Assembly: GCA_947247005.1 (NCBI GenBank)
Contig: OX365944.1
Span: forward strand, 2,864,501-2,928,500
Source of the DNA: Spisula solida
Taxonomy: Eukaryota > Mollusca > Bivalvia > Venerida > Mactridae
Direction of reading: 5' to 3'
DNA: 64,000 nucleotides
The first letter of the stretch is position 1. Every line of letters starts with the position of its first letter. Positions 1-10,389 of this stretch are shown here, in pieces. The notes beneath the pieces are model-generated. The model was not told the origin of the DNA. It searched no databases and saw nothing but the letters and a program-made list of their open reading frames with translations. Made by a program: the position numbers and the translations under genes.

Positions 1-1010
1 AACATGTCATATAGACATCTTCAAATGATGTTTAAACAATTTACCACTGTTGTCTAACAATATAACACGTTCTATTAAGAAGTTCACATGGTTATTGAAC
101 ATGATAAGAAGCTATTTTAACAATTTAACATGTCATATAGACATCTTCAATCGATATTTTAACCATTTACCACTGTTGTCTAACAATATAACACGTTCTA
201 TTAAGAAGTTCACATGGTTATTACACATAATAAGAAGCTATTTTGACAATTTAACATGTCATATAGACATCTTCAAATGATATTTTAACAATTTACCACT
301 GTTGTATGACAGTATAACTCGTTCTGTTGAGAAGTTCAAATGGTTTTTGGACATGATAAGAAGCTATTTTAACAATTTATCATGGCATATAGACATGTTC
401 ACATGATATTTGGACAGTTTAACAGTGTGACTTGACATACAATAAGGTTGCACTGAGAAGTTCACATGCCCTACCGACAATTTAAGACGTTGTTGTAACA
501 ATTTAACATGTCGTATAGACATGTTCAAATGATATTTAAACCATTTACCACTGCCGGTTAACAGTATAACACGATATGTTGAGAGGTTTGCATGCTCATT
601 CGACATTGTACGACGTTGTTTTAACAATTCAACAACGCATATAAACATATTCAAATGATAGTTTAACAATTCATCATTGTAGTTAAAGTCTAACATGATA
701 AAACGAAGCTTTGAGAAGTTAAGACGTTCTTCTAACATTATCAAACGTTTTTTCAACAATTTAACATGTAACGTAGACATATACAAATGGTGATTTGACA
801 ATTTATCGATGTGGTTTAACAGTATAACACGATGGCTTGAGATATTATTGTATTCTTTTAACAATTTAAGACGTTGTTTTAACAATATAACAGGGCAAGT
901 TGACATACTCAGATGATATTTTGACAAGTCAGCATTGTGGTTTGACATATTAACACATTGTACTAAGAAGTTCACATGTTCTACCGACAAGTCAACATGA
1001 CAAGCGTCAA
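1..1010. repeat. Higher-order satellite: 126-bp units of six 21-bp subunits
   Basis: Unit starts align at 1, 127, 253, 379, 505, 631, 763 and 889. The spacing is exactly 126 bp except for one 132-bp unit, where the third subunit is 27 bp instead of 21. Each unit splits into six related 21-mers that end in patterns such as AACAATTT, AGAAGTT or ACATGAT. The array is cut off by the window start, so its true size is unknown. Because 21 and the 6-bp indel are multiples of three, reading frames run through the array. Confidence 0.92.
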
Positions 1011-1020
1011 CAAAAGACAG
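364..1020 (-). CDS. Possible heptad-repeat ORF within the satellite
   Basis: One minus-strand frame stays open through units 4-8 (about 218 codons from the stop codon just above 1020). It encodes seven-residue repeats grouped in six per unit, for example LSKYHLS, MSTCPVI, LLKQRLK, LLKEYNN and ISSHRVI. The frame has no upstream ATG that clearly starts it; the first internal ATG lies near 950. Units 1-3 all carry the same TAG (the CTA in AAGAAGCTATTTTAAC), so the frame closes at 364. I see no promoter, splice site or partner gene. Open frames are expected from a 21-bp period, so coding is unproven. The only point in its favour is that the sole length change is frame-preserving. I do not recognise the protein. 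Confidence 0.2.
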   Translation of the reverse strand: MSFVDACHVDLSVEHVNFLVQCVNMSNHNADLSKYHLSMSTCPVILLKQRLKLLKEYNNISSHRVILLNHIDKLSNHHLYMSTLHVKLLKKRLIMLEERLNFSKLRFIMLDFNYNDELLNYHLNMFICVVELLKQRRTMSNEHANLSTYRVILLTGSGKWFKYHLNMSIRHVKLLQQRLKLSVGHVNFSVQPYCMSSHTVKLSKYHVNMSICHDKLLK

Positions 1021-4000
1021 CTATGGCGTTCCATAGCAAGGCGCTGTAAATGTTGATTGGCTTTGTTCGCCTATATCATAAAATTATTAGCGTGTTCCTT
1101 TTATAACGGTGTTTAGAACATTGGTATCTCTCAGTCATGTAAACTCACAAATCTACAGATATGTTTGAAATAGGTTCAATGGTCACGCTTTTTCAGAATG
1201 TAACCATCAATCTACCTTTATCAGTATGATTATAAGATAATATAAGATGAACTTATTAACGTATCATTCTTGTACATGTTTGTTACAAATATACATATAA
1301 AATGATATAAATGTAAAACATGCACAAAACTACTCAATTTGAGTTATGAGAGACAATATGAACGGCATAATATTACAAGTATACATGCATAAAACAATAC
1401 AGAATTAGTATCCTTAAAATATAATATCATTCATTTACAAATACAAATGAAAGTCATAATATAAAACATCAAGTAAAAACTCCTAGTGACTAGAATTTCA
1501 TGACATTCTTTGGCACTGTTTTTTTTACGATTTCATCATTTGATAGGATGTAATAAAACTTTTGAAGAGCACGCAGATAACTAAAATCGGGTAAACATTT
1601 TGAATACATTGATATAAATGTCGCCTGGTGTTTTCATACAGATTACTTGACATTATTACATTATATTCATATAGACAACATTCATACAATTAAAACAAAG
1701 CCGCTCCTCGTTTGGCATCTCCAGATATCGCCCAATCTTAATTTTTAGGGGTGCAGCACCACAGCGGAACTTTTACAGCGCATTTCTATGAGTTCTTGGT
1801 TTTATTGTTCTTCACGTAGTTTTCAGTTAGATATGAATTTTTGAATAGTCTATATGTTCTAAATAAATAACTCCGACTCTTTCCTATTGAGGGACAATAC
1901 AAAATTTATATATGTTCTAAGTTTATTGCCTGCATTTCCTCTAATTTAAAACTGATCATTATTAATAGTTTGTAACCAATCACGTTTGTACATATTTAAC
2001 AGCTCCTCAATACAATTATTGGTAATAGTTTTACGCATAGAGTTACTATAACGAGTGTCAACCGATACGTTATCGTTCGTACATACTCTGTAACACCCGA
2101 TTTTCGTTGCATGTCTGCGTAAAAATGACCATTTAAAAAGCATATGTTGCCCACGCGAACATGCAAGAACTTTTTCATAGAAGAAACCATTCGAATAATG
2201 CAACAATAATTGCTTCATTTGTGGAACAATTAGTGCACGTTGGTAATTATCAACAAGTACTGAATAAAATATGTTTGTACTTTCATGTCAAAACTTTGAC
2301 AATGATGTACATTTGCAACATTCTACATAACTGCACCGGCTATAGTATTTTGGCCAGTATTTGGTGCACCGGGACTAGCCAGATATTGATTAAGTCATTT
2401 AGTAACTGCTGAGAATAACGTCATTTGGTGACGTGGTGCTTCAATATAAGTACATTTTGTCGATCTATAACTATATTAAACGATTTAATGAGAACAAATA
2501 AATGGCCTCCTTGCTGCATAGGAAGTGATACTCCGATTGCAAAACATTTCAATAAAATATCCAATTCAACATCATACGACGAAATTTATCTTAAAACAAG
2601 ATAACACAATGTACATTGACGTGGTGGTGATACAAATAAAAACATAAAACATACATGAGGGATGTTCTTATTGTAAACGATTCTTAGCTTTGGCATTTTG
2701 AAGTGAAAAAGTAACAGAAAAAGTATAACTAATCAGAGAATAAAAGTCGCCTTCATTGCGAAAGATTCGAATAAAAAAACAACACAATAGTTGGTTTTTG
2801 TCACATCAATATGATTCGACGTGTTCTTTGAAATGGACGGAAACCAATTTATCAACTTCCTTTTTTTAATTCCATTATAATATCCAAATTGATTCGTTCT
2901 ATTTTCAATTACAAAAACATGAATCCTCATATCGTGTCAGAATTTTATTAGATTAGTACACTTTTTTCGGGTCAAAGTCCGTTCTGTTTAGAACCATCAA
3001 TTTATTGACGCACTATAATGAATTGTGTGACGTGTCAAAATTGGCATAAATACTCGGTGAGACAGCAGTGGTTATCTGTGAGATGTGCAGGCATTATGTA
3101 ATTCAAATATTTACAGAACGCTAGTAGTTTCCCTGATTACCAGTCATGTTTGATTTAAGCATATGTTTCGGTTCTTATACAACGGCAATATAATTGTTAT
3201 ATTCTCAGAAACTATACATGTACATTTGTGACAGGAATAGGCAGTATTTTGTATATGGACACATTTCGGCGTTTATAAAAAATGTGTTATCTGGGTTTAT
3301 GCTTTGCTTCGTACGTTTAACAAAAACGACTAAAATAGTCCAAGTTGACTCATTTAATATCCTATATGTTTCAAGGAATCATGTGAGGGAGGATAAATGC
3401 AACAAGATATCACGACCCGGAGGTTCACACAGAGAGGTCGATTAGAACAATTGAACCGGTAGGACGACTTGACGAGAGTAACGCAATTAGATCGAATGGG
3501 TTTAGCGGTACACACAGAGGAGCCAGAACATCATCAGAATATATAGATGCGGAAATAAAGGCAGTGATAAAACACAATGATGATAACAAATCGAACAGGG
3601 AAGGCATCACCCAACCGAAGCCACAAAACACGCAAGGACGATAATACATCAAACTGACAACGAAGTAGCACTCAACAGAAACATTGTTCAGACCTTCTTG
3701 AAAGAACAGAAGTACCTTAAGGCAGGATCAAACATGTCAGGGCCCGTTAGTAGAGGGTGGAATTAACAAATTGAAGGAATCTAAACAAATTAGATGTTAT
3801 TGGAGAGGAAAAAGATGGGAACCATATAATACACTGTCTATTCCTTGAGTGCAATGCGGGAAACTCGCCAGCATTGCCTGATTACGAACATATCAACCTG
3901 TTGTGATTGACATATTCTGAAACAAACGCGCTTAAGATCAACATTAGTCTTCATATTGTTATGCGGAGAGTAAATAAATCTGATTAAAGTAACACCCTGT

Positions 4001-4194
4001 AAGAACGGATACTTTCTTGTTGATAATATGAACACAAATACGCGCTAACAAGTTAATTGTTATGCATAAGTGTACTAATGACAATGGCTGCGTGAGTTCA
4101 AATGCCAAAAGCAGTTCCAGACAGCTTTATTACATTTGTAAATAAAGAGTCGTATTAATATAAATCAATACACACATATCATATTTTCTCCCCA
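1011..4194 (+). repeat. Long duplicated unit, copy A, first part
   Basis: This segment aligns in the same orientation with 13.72-19.21 kb (copy B) and in part with 29.8-33.5 kb (copy C). Shared landmarks are CAAGGCGC...TTCGCCTATAT at 1040, GGTTCAATGGTCACG at 1170, TTTGGTGCACCG at 2360, GAGACAGCAGTGGTTATCT at 3060 and AACTCGCCAGCATTGCCTGAT at 3860. The copies are clearly diverged, with many substitutions and indels. I found no intact gene in it. Short ORFs here are not conserved between the copies, except for the hydrophobic motif listed separately at 3560-3660. Confidence 0.8.
3530..3690 (-). pseudogene. Decayed hydrophobic (membrane-segment-like) coding motif, copy A
   Basis: Read on the minus strand, one frame gives LSSLRVLWLRLGDAFPVRF followed by VIIIVFYH, a strongly hydrophobic stretch. 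The aligned positions in copies B (minus, ~18.35 kb) and C (minus, ~32.85 kb) give SSYRVLLFLLGAAF and SSFRVLLFLLGAAFP in the same frame. The frame is closed by nearby stops and no flanking domain is recognisable, so this is at best an exon relic. The protein family is unknown to me. Confidence 0.35.
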
Positions 4195-5428
4195 ACTAGA
4201 CATTATTATACTTTTATTTCCTTCAAATGAATAAAGAGCATATTAAATAACATACATGTAGTAAGCATATATACACGTCATGTATAACAGGCGAATAATG
4301 AACAAACAAATATAATACATGTATGTACATCATAAGTAAAACATTACAACAAATACAAAGTACAAAGCCTCAGTCAATGCTGCATAATAAGTACATAGCA
4401 GCCTCACTTGAACGGTGACCTATACTCGAAAGCGAAATGTATAGACTACCAAAATGTGTAATACACGTACTATAAGTGGTTCAATTACCTACTTGCACAA
4501 TACAGTTCTATGAGTAGTTGAATAAGCAACATAGTGCGGATATTACTGCTGAGTGTGTTCCAGGATTATGAGTGCACATACTTGCATATTTAATTATATT
4601 TGGAGAGAGGTGTCATACTTATAACATCCAAGTAGTCGGATTGGCTAATCTCACCACATAGATACCACAGTATAACACCGTTAACGCCTGGCAATAGCAG
4701 ATTTTATGAAGAACTATTTCATCACACAGAAAATTGCACTTGTTACAGTGTTGTATAAACGACCTAACAATCCAAGAATGATGTTAAGTATCCGGCATAC
4801 CTTTGTCAACCATGGCTCTTTTCTCAACGTCAACCATAGAAGTCGACACGTAGCACTAAATTTATAGTATCTGTAAGATGTATTTTGTCGTTTAAGTTAT
4901 TCAGTCTGTTTGTTTATATTGTTAATATGGTTCTCGGGCGACGAATTGTCTATTAGGCTTTGTATGGCCACGTTCATTGAAGACTATCATGGAACATTTG
5001 TCAGGGTTATATTGATATCTCCACTGCACAGAATATTTGTGGCAAATATTTAACATTGCATTTAGTCCTTTGATAGAGAATGATGTAATACCATATCATC
5101 CGCAACTCATACACACATGCTCATACCGTATCCACAAGACCGCAAATGTTTAAGTAGACCGTTAACAAATAAGAGGTAGTGGACTGGTGAAGTGTTCCCG
5201 CCTTTGTGTGTTCCCTGGCTGACTGGGAACCAAGAAGAGCAATTTCCGTAAAATCTGACACAGCTGGTCATATTTGAGTACATCGACTTATGGGCAATGA
5301 GCGTCGTAGCGTCTATATTGCACTCATGAAACAACTTATACAGAAGACCGTCTTGCCAAACGCCGTCAAATGCTTTTCGACTGTCCATAAAACACACATA
5401 CACTTTTGAGTTCATCTCTCTTGCATAG
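4195..5428 (-). mobile_element. Truncated non-LTR retrotransposon insertion in copy A
   Basis: Copy A departs from copy B exactly here. B reads CAACTAGACGAGATCCGAAC at 19.22 kb. In A the two halves of that sequence lie at ~4190 and ~5428, with 1.23 kb between them. The inserted DNA encodes reverse transcriptase on the minus strand, so the element's 3' end is at low coordinates. It is strongly 5'-truncated, as is usual for LINE-type elements. I could not identify a convincing target-site duplication. Confidence 0.75.
4880..5415 (-). pseudogene. Reverse transcriptase fragment of a non-LTR retrotransposon
   Basis: The minus-strand frame from 5415 to 5107 encodes the central palm of a LINE-type reverse transcriptase. 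FMDSRKAFDGVW (residues 9-20) is the first catalytic aspartate block and SQGTHKGGNTSPVHY (about residues 67-81) is the QG...SP block. A TGA then interrupts the frame. Just beyond it the same frame continues with VADDMVLHHS, the (Y/F)xDD catalytic box with Val in place of the aromatic residue. A one-base shift later gives KGLNAML, then WRYQYNPDKCSMIVFNE, which resembles the following thumb-side region. Endonuclease, N-terminal RT blocks and C-terminus are missing. With a stop, a frameshift and a changed active-site flank, this is a dead copy. Family (CR1, RTE or Jockey-like) cannot be fixed from the sequence alone. Confidence 0.88.
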
Positions 5429-6999
5429 ATCCGAACTTGATATTTAGGAAATGTTTACGTCGTTACTGATGACCTTGTCCTCATCAATTATATTGTGAAT
5501 AAGATTTGTTTTAATCAATCATTTGATACAAAATGCTTGGTTTAACAACCATTAAATTGCTTTAATCTGAAAAATATATCCACAAGTGTATTAGTTTTGT
5601 GGATATAATGGATTTTGAATTGGCCACCGGTTTATTGATATTGACCCCACGGAAGTTAGCCGAAGGATTAATGGGTGTATCATCGTTAAATTAATGTATT
5701 CATACTATAATAATTGGTATCAATTAACAAGGTCCACAAGTGCAGTTAGGTTGTTTATTCGGATATAACGCCGTATCTTACATTTCCGGATATATTTGAT
5801 ATACTGTATTCTGACATTGTTTCATAGATTCATGGAAGGGTATAACCTGCCTAGCCCGGGAATGACCATTATCCCAACCTTGTACAACGTATGTCTGCTG
5901 GATTATAATGATAAAGGATACATATAATATTTTGGTCTTACTTGCCCTAATAGGTCCTAAGGAGCTCCGTACCTGTTTATTTTGTTAATCTCATATGACG
6001 TCCGTACGGATATCGTAGACTTGTATGAGCATGGTATGGATTTTCGCAAATCACAGAAGAATTTGTTACTCGGTGACATTCCATACGAGCTGTGACCAGA
6101 AACCGTCAAGATTCTAAAATGTGTTGACTTGTACTTGCTGTTAAAATCGTATGGACATCGTACGAACTTCGTGACCCAGGCATAAATCATTTACAACGGT
6201 AGCCTCATTTTTCTCGTTGGTAGAAATAAATGTTAATGTCTTCTGTCACTACTTCATGATTGCTTTACGAAAAGGTTGCAAAGATGTGTTTTAATTTACT
6301 ATGTACAATCCCCTACGGAACTTCCGGAAACCTGTTCGATGAAAAGCTAGGAAGAATTGAATCTATGTTCATCGTCCATTTGTCTGTCTTATAGCTTCTG
6401 TCAGACGTCAGTAATGTATTTCCATAAATATCTTGTTCACCTTAATTTGATATCACGTAAAAATAACTGTATGCTATCGGTCAGATACTGCGGTTCATGT
6501 ATTACACAACGAATGTTGTTGGGAATATTTAGCTATAGAATAGACAAGTGAAATGTGAGTAGTTTAAACAACTTTCAACAAACACGAAATGTACGTTTGA
6601 CAGGACATGGCTAGACCACATACAGAACGTGTTGAACCATGTCAGTGCTAAAATGAATCCATCTATCTGTAATAAGATGGTACATGTATGATCGTGCTTA
6701 ACGTACACGCTGATAAACCAATCGAATGTTGACAAATTCACCAACAAAAACCGTTCATCCATAGTCCCTGACTACATTACAAATACTGTAGCGCACAGAC
6801 AATCAAAAGCCACACAGAAACGACGATTGCGCCTAGCCAACCACGCAAGAATTAGACGTAGAACGAACCATCCACATCGCCAAAAAAAGATATTTCAAGC
6901 AAGCCTATAAACTCACCCGCAATAAATGACGCACTATTGCCCTCGAATTATGTGCATAATTAGCCATAAGGTAAGTAGGTAATTATAATGATAACTACA
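5429..6999 (+). repeat. Long duplicated unit, copy A, second part
   Basis: Resumes homology with copy B (19.23-20.47 kb). Landmarks are the shared GATCCGAAC start, CTACCGGTTTATTGAT near 5630 in diverged form, CCCTACGGAACTTCCGGAAA at 6310 (19.99 kb in B) and the TGATAAGCCAATCGAATGTTGAC-type segment near 6710 (20.41 kb in B). Roughly the last 200 bp before the foldback element (6790-6999) has no clear counterpart in B. No gene was recognised. The RT-free junction at 5428 defines the retrotransposon boundary. Confidence 0.75.
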
Positions 7000-7004
7000 C
7001 TGTT
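7000..7004. repeat. Target-site duplication CTGTT (left)
   Basis: CTGTT directly precedes the terminal CACACCGTAC of the foldback element and is repeated at 10385-10389. The uninterrupted paralogue in copy B reads AAGACTGTTCAAGACTG near 20.47 kb, containing the motif once. Confidence 0.7.
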
Positions 7005-8371
7005 CACACCGTACAACCCGCTGTGTGTAAGGCAGTTCTGTATGTTGAAGGCAGAGACACACGCGTTTTACGCCACTACAGTGGGGTAAGTATTTGTTAT
7101 TTTATATGTGTTTTGCGTTGCTTTTGAAAGTGATCATTTACATATATCGTTCACGCGATGAATGAACAAAAAGTATATACCATTTATGTACCCACAAATG
7201 CCATATTATTCGAGTAAACAGTGTTTACGTACGCGATGTTTTCCAAAAGTTCGAAACTTTTGCCTTTGACATTGAATTCTCAACTTAATTCGTGGTTTGG
7301 AACATTCCTAAAACATTAAATACAAACTTCAATCCTTCTTCAATAAATCTGTCGTTTCCGTTTTGGTAAATGTGCATTTTCTGTGTAGATACAGAGGTTT
7401 AAATTGAACGAGGTACCAAAAAAATGCTAACGAAATAGGCAGTTCTGTTTTTCGAATGATAACGACAAAGGCAGATCGTTAAATATTAATGCTAACGCAG
7501 AGGCAGAGATAAGAGACTTATGCTTACGACAAAGGCAGAAATTCTAATGACTTGACAGGGCCATAAAACCCCTTTGTACGATTTGTATGTTATAAATTTA
7601 ACCCATATTCATGTTAGGCTTTATTCCAAAGTCCATTTCACCAAGAATCACGAGTGTTTAGTGGTTATTTTCATCAAGTTGATTAACGGAATATATTACA
7701 TACCTGGTGATCCTGACGCCAGCAATCATCGGTTGTGAGTGGCCCTTTATGTCTGTAAATGACGAACCGGTGTGTTGGGGGGGGGGGGCATTCAGCGCTC
7801 CATTTGTTATCATGAAGTTAAGAAACGAATAGTTTTTAGCATTCTATAGAATACGTGAGTTCGAAATGCAGCAATTCAAATTACTTGACAGGGAACTTAA
7901 TGCACTGTTTGTTTGTACAAAAGTGTATGTTATTTGTATGCTACACATTTTATTTGACTATTTTTCGTGAATAACTCACACGAAGAACATAAGACATAAT
8001 GTCGTAAAACATCGTAATGCCCCGATACATTGCTATTCATGTGCAGTCGAACATATGATCTTGGTATTAATCTTCTAAGCAGTCAATGTTGATTAAAATT
8101 ACCAGGTTATTTAAACAGTCACAGAGTATGCGGTCTTACATCTATCTATGGGCTGACTGCTTAAAACAGTTGGGCAACACGTGCTCATGTAGCATCACGT
8201 ATATCATGTAACATATTATTCCATGCTAAGTTGTTTGGTCTTAATGACATCATCTAACGCCATCCGGACCGCAGATAATTATGCAACGAGGCGTAGCATA
8301 ATACCAATAAGACGAGACGCAAGTCTCGTAAGTTCCTTTATGTATAATTAGATTTACGATGTACAAATGTA

Positions 8372-8554
8372 GTGGTTATCAATAACATTTCATATAAAAT
8401 CAAAGCGCTGAAAGTCAGCAGTTGTTCGAATGAATACCATTCTGATCACCTCGGCCTGTATGCATTGAAATATTTACCGGAGACAAACGGAAATGTCCGA
8501 GGTTTCAAGATTGAAATACAATGTATATGCATGTCGGAAGTACAAGTCAACTAG
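8372..8554 (+). CDS. Unrecognised 60-codon ORF inside the foldback element
   Basis: An open plus-strand frame encodes a hydrophilic 60-residue product with three Cys residues, ending ...CICMSEVQVN. It starts at a GTG, not an ATG, and lies in the unique interior of the foldback element just upstream of the ORF at 8573-8797. A candidate 50-bp intron between the two (GTACAAG at 8540 to the CAG at 8589) would join them out of phase, so simple splicing of the two ORFs is not supported. It may be a captured exon or a chance ORF. I do not recognise it. Confidence 0.15.
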   Translation: MVINNISYKIKALKVSSCSNEYHSDHLGLYALKYLPETNGNVRGFKIEIQCICMSEVQVN

Positions 8555-8572
8555 TTTTCTGCGGCCAGATAA

Positions 8573-8797
8573 TTTCTAGTATTTTTCAGCAGTTTGGACG
8601 CTGATCGAGTTTATTCCGGTGTATGTTTAAATGGTATTAGTCCAAAAAACCCAGATACGTGTAACATCGGATACACCTGTAAAAATGCCGTACGGACCGT
8701 TCCGATTGCAATACCGGCTGACCGGTTTACTATTGCAAAGGTGGCGCTGCCTAGCGGCGGTGTAGGAACAAAAGTAGTTTCATTAACTCAAGTATAG
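8573..8797 (+). CDS. Possible captured terminal exon inside the foldback element
   Basis: The frame is open from 8573 to a TAG ending at 8797 and lacks an ATG start. It is preceded by an acceptor-like TATTTTTCAG (ends 8589). It encodes a product containing GVCLNGISPKNPDTCNIGY and VALPSGGVGTKVVSLTQV, with three spaced Cys residues. An AATAAA lies about 50 bp downstream (near 8848), so acceptor, stop and polyadenylation signal sit in the order expected for a last coding exon. Codon use is less AT-biased than the neighbourhood. It lies between inverted arms that carry inward splice donors. I do not recognise the fold or family, and chance cannot be excluded at this length. Confidence 0.3.
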   Translation, partial: FLVFFSSLDADRVYSGVCLNGISPKNPDTCNIGYTCKNAVRTVPIAIPADRFTIAKVALPSGGVGTKVVSLTQV

Positions 8798-8846
8798 TCG
8801 ATTGTAGAAACGTGTGTAAATAACTATAGTTGGTCGATTCTCGAAC

Positions 8847-8852
8847 AAATAA
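8847..8852 (+). promoter_or_regulatory. Candidate polyadenylation signal AATAAA
   Basis: AATAAA about 50 bp after the stop codon of the ORF ending at 8797. It is common by chance in AT-rich DNA and is listed only because of its spacing. Confidence 0.25.
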
Positions 8853-8910
8853 AAAGTAATTACTTAATGCTAACTGATGAGATATGGAGTTCTATCAGTG
8901 AAATAAAACC

Positions 8911-8951
8911 TATATCAGTCACTGGTTATCACCTACAATGTGACTGATATA
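8911..8951. repeat. Perfect 12-bp inverted repeat (hairpin)
   Basis: TATATCAGTCAC (8911-8922) and GTGACTGATATA (8940-8951) form a perfect 12-bp stem with a 17-base loop, in the interior of the foldback element 3' of the captured-exon candidate. It might mark the end of a smaller nested element or a structured 3' region. Confidence 0.6.
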
Positions 8952-10384
8952 AGCTCTGCCCCCTCACAGGGACTACTTTAATTTTACCAAAAACTTAACA
9001 CTAAACCGTCTGTAACGTTTTTATTACTGAACGGAAACATGTCATTCGGGGTTATTTATTCTTAGTTAGAACAATTCCTACAAGTTGGTGTATGATTTGA
9101 TGCAAAATTCTCAAAAAAATTGTTTTCACCTATTCACCATAATCAAAGATGACGGATTTTGAATTGAAAAATATGAATGGAATAACATATTCATAAGCAG
9201 CCTTACCACAGTGGTAGATTCTAATTTGGCATAAATAGTACCAGTTTATCACTACACGATGAGATATAAACCATATTCAATCAAAACAAATAGCCTCTAT
9301 CTATATTACATAAAGCTGTTTAATAGAGTGTCAGGTAAAAATTCCTGTGTCGATGACAATTCATGTAAACTGCTGACAAACAAGTGCTGTATTTATACCT
9401 AACTGTCATAGATCTACATTTATTAAATATGCAGACGTGCATGGACATGTACTTAGTTAGAGAATTAGGAGACTATAAAATCAACTTGTATGACTTATTG
9501 CGCCTCCCAAAAACTGCTAATTTCACCGTCATTTTGTTAACATTTTACTTATATTATCGATCGAATACTACGAGAACCATTCGTTTCTAAACTCTAAGAC
9601 AGTGTCTGAAGAGCTTACGTCCCAAAAAAGCCATGCACTCATCATTAACAGGCATAAATGGCAACTCACAACCGACAATTACCAGGTATGTAATATATAC
9701 CGTTAATCAACTGGACGAAAATAACCACTAAACACTCGTGATTCTTGGTGAAATGGACTTTGAAATACAGCCTAATATGAATCTGGGTTAAATTTATAAC
9801 ATACAAATCGTACAAAGGGGTTTTATGGCCCTGTCAAGTCATTAGAATTTCTGCCTTTGTCGTTAGCATAAGTCTCTTATCTCTGCCTCTGCGTTAGCAT
9901 TAATATTTAACGATCTGCCTTTGTCGTTATCATTCGAAAAACAGAACTGCCTATTTCGTTAGCATTTTTTTGGTACCTCGTTCAATTTTAACCTCTGTAT
10001 CTTCACAGAAAATGCACATTTTCCAAAACGGAAACGACAGATATATTGAGGAAGGATTGAAGTTTGTATTCAATGTTTTATAATTGTTCCAAACCACGAA
10101 TTAAGTTAAGAATTTAATGTCAAAGGCGAAAGTTTCGAACTTTTGGCAAACATCACGTACGTAAACCCTGTTTACTCGACTAATATGGCATTTGTGGGAA
10201 CACAAATTGTATATACTTATTGTTCATTCATCGCTTGAACGATATATGTAAGTGATCACTTTCAAAAGCAACGCAAAACACATATAAAATAACAAATACT
10301 TACCCCACTGTAGTGGCGTAAAACGCGTGTGTCTCTGCCTTCAACATACATAACTGCCTTACACACAGCGGGTTGTACGGTGTG

Positions 10385-10389
10385 CTGTT
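10385..10389. repeat. Target-site duplication CTGTT (right)
   Basis: Direct copy of 7000-7004 immediately after the terminal GTACGGTGTG of the foldback element. Confidence 0.7.

Larger units (their letters stand above)
7005..10384. mobile_element. Foldback-type element with ~740-bp terminal inverted repeats
   Basis: The element begins CACACCGTACAACCCGCTG and ends in its exact reverse complement. Long inverted arms (about 7005-7770 and 9625-10384) enclose about 1.85 kb of unrelated sequence. Both ends are flanked by CTGTT, and copy B supplies the empty site. Each arm carries several spaced copies of a motif like TAACGACAAAGGCAGA (left arm 7430-7550). Subrepeats inside long inverted arms are a known trait of foldback (FB/Galileo-like) transposons. 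No transposase is recognisable, so it is probably non-autonomous. Each arm also holds a good splice donor (GTGGGGTAAGTAT, 7081-7093 and the mirror site) pointing towards the interior. Confidence 0.88.

Noticed and set aside
50..280. 76-codon plus-strand ORF in the satellite
   Set aside because: It is a by-product of the 21-bp period; equivalent open frames exist in other phases.
8372..8797. Two ORFs in the foldback element joined by a 50-bp intron (8540-8589)
   Set aside because: The donor is weak and the exon phases do not match.
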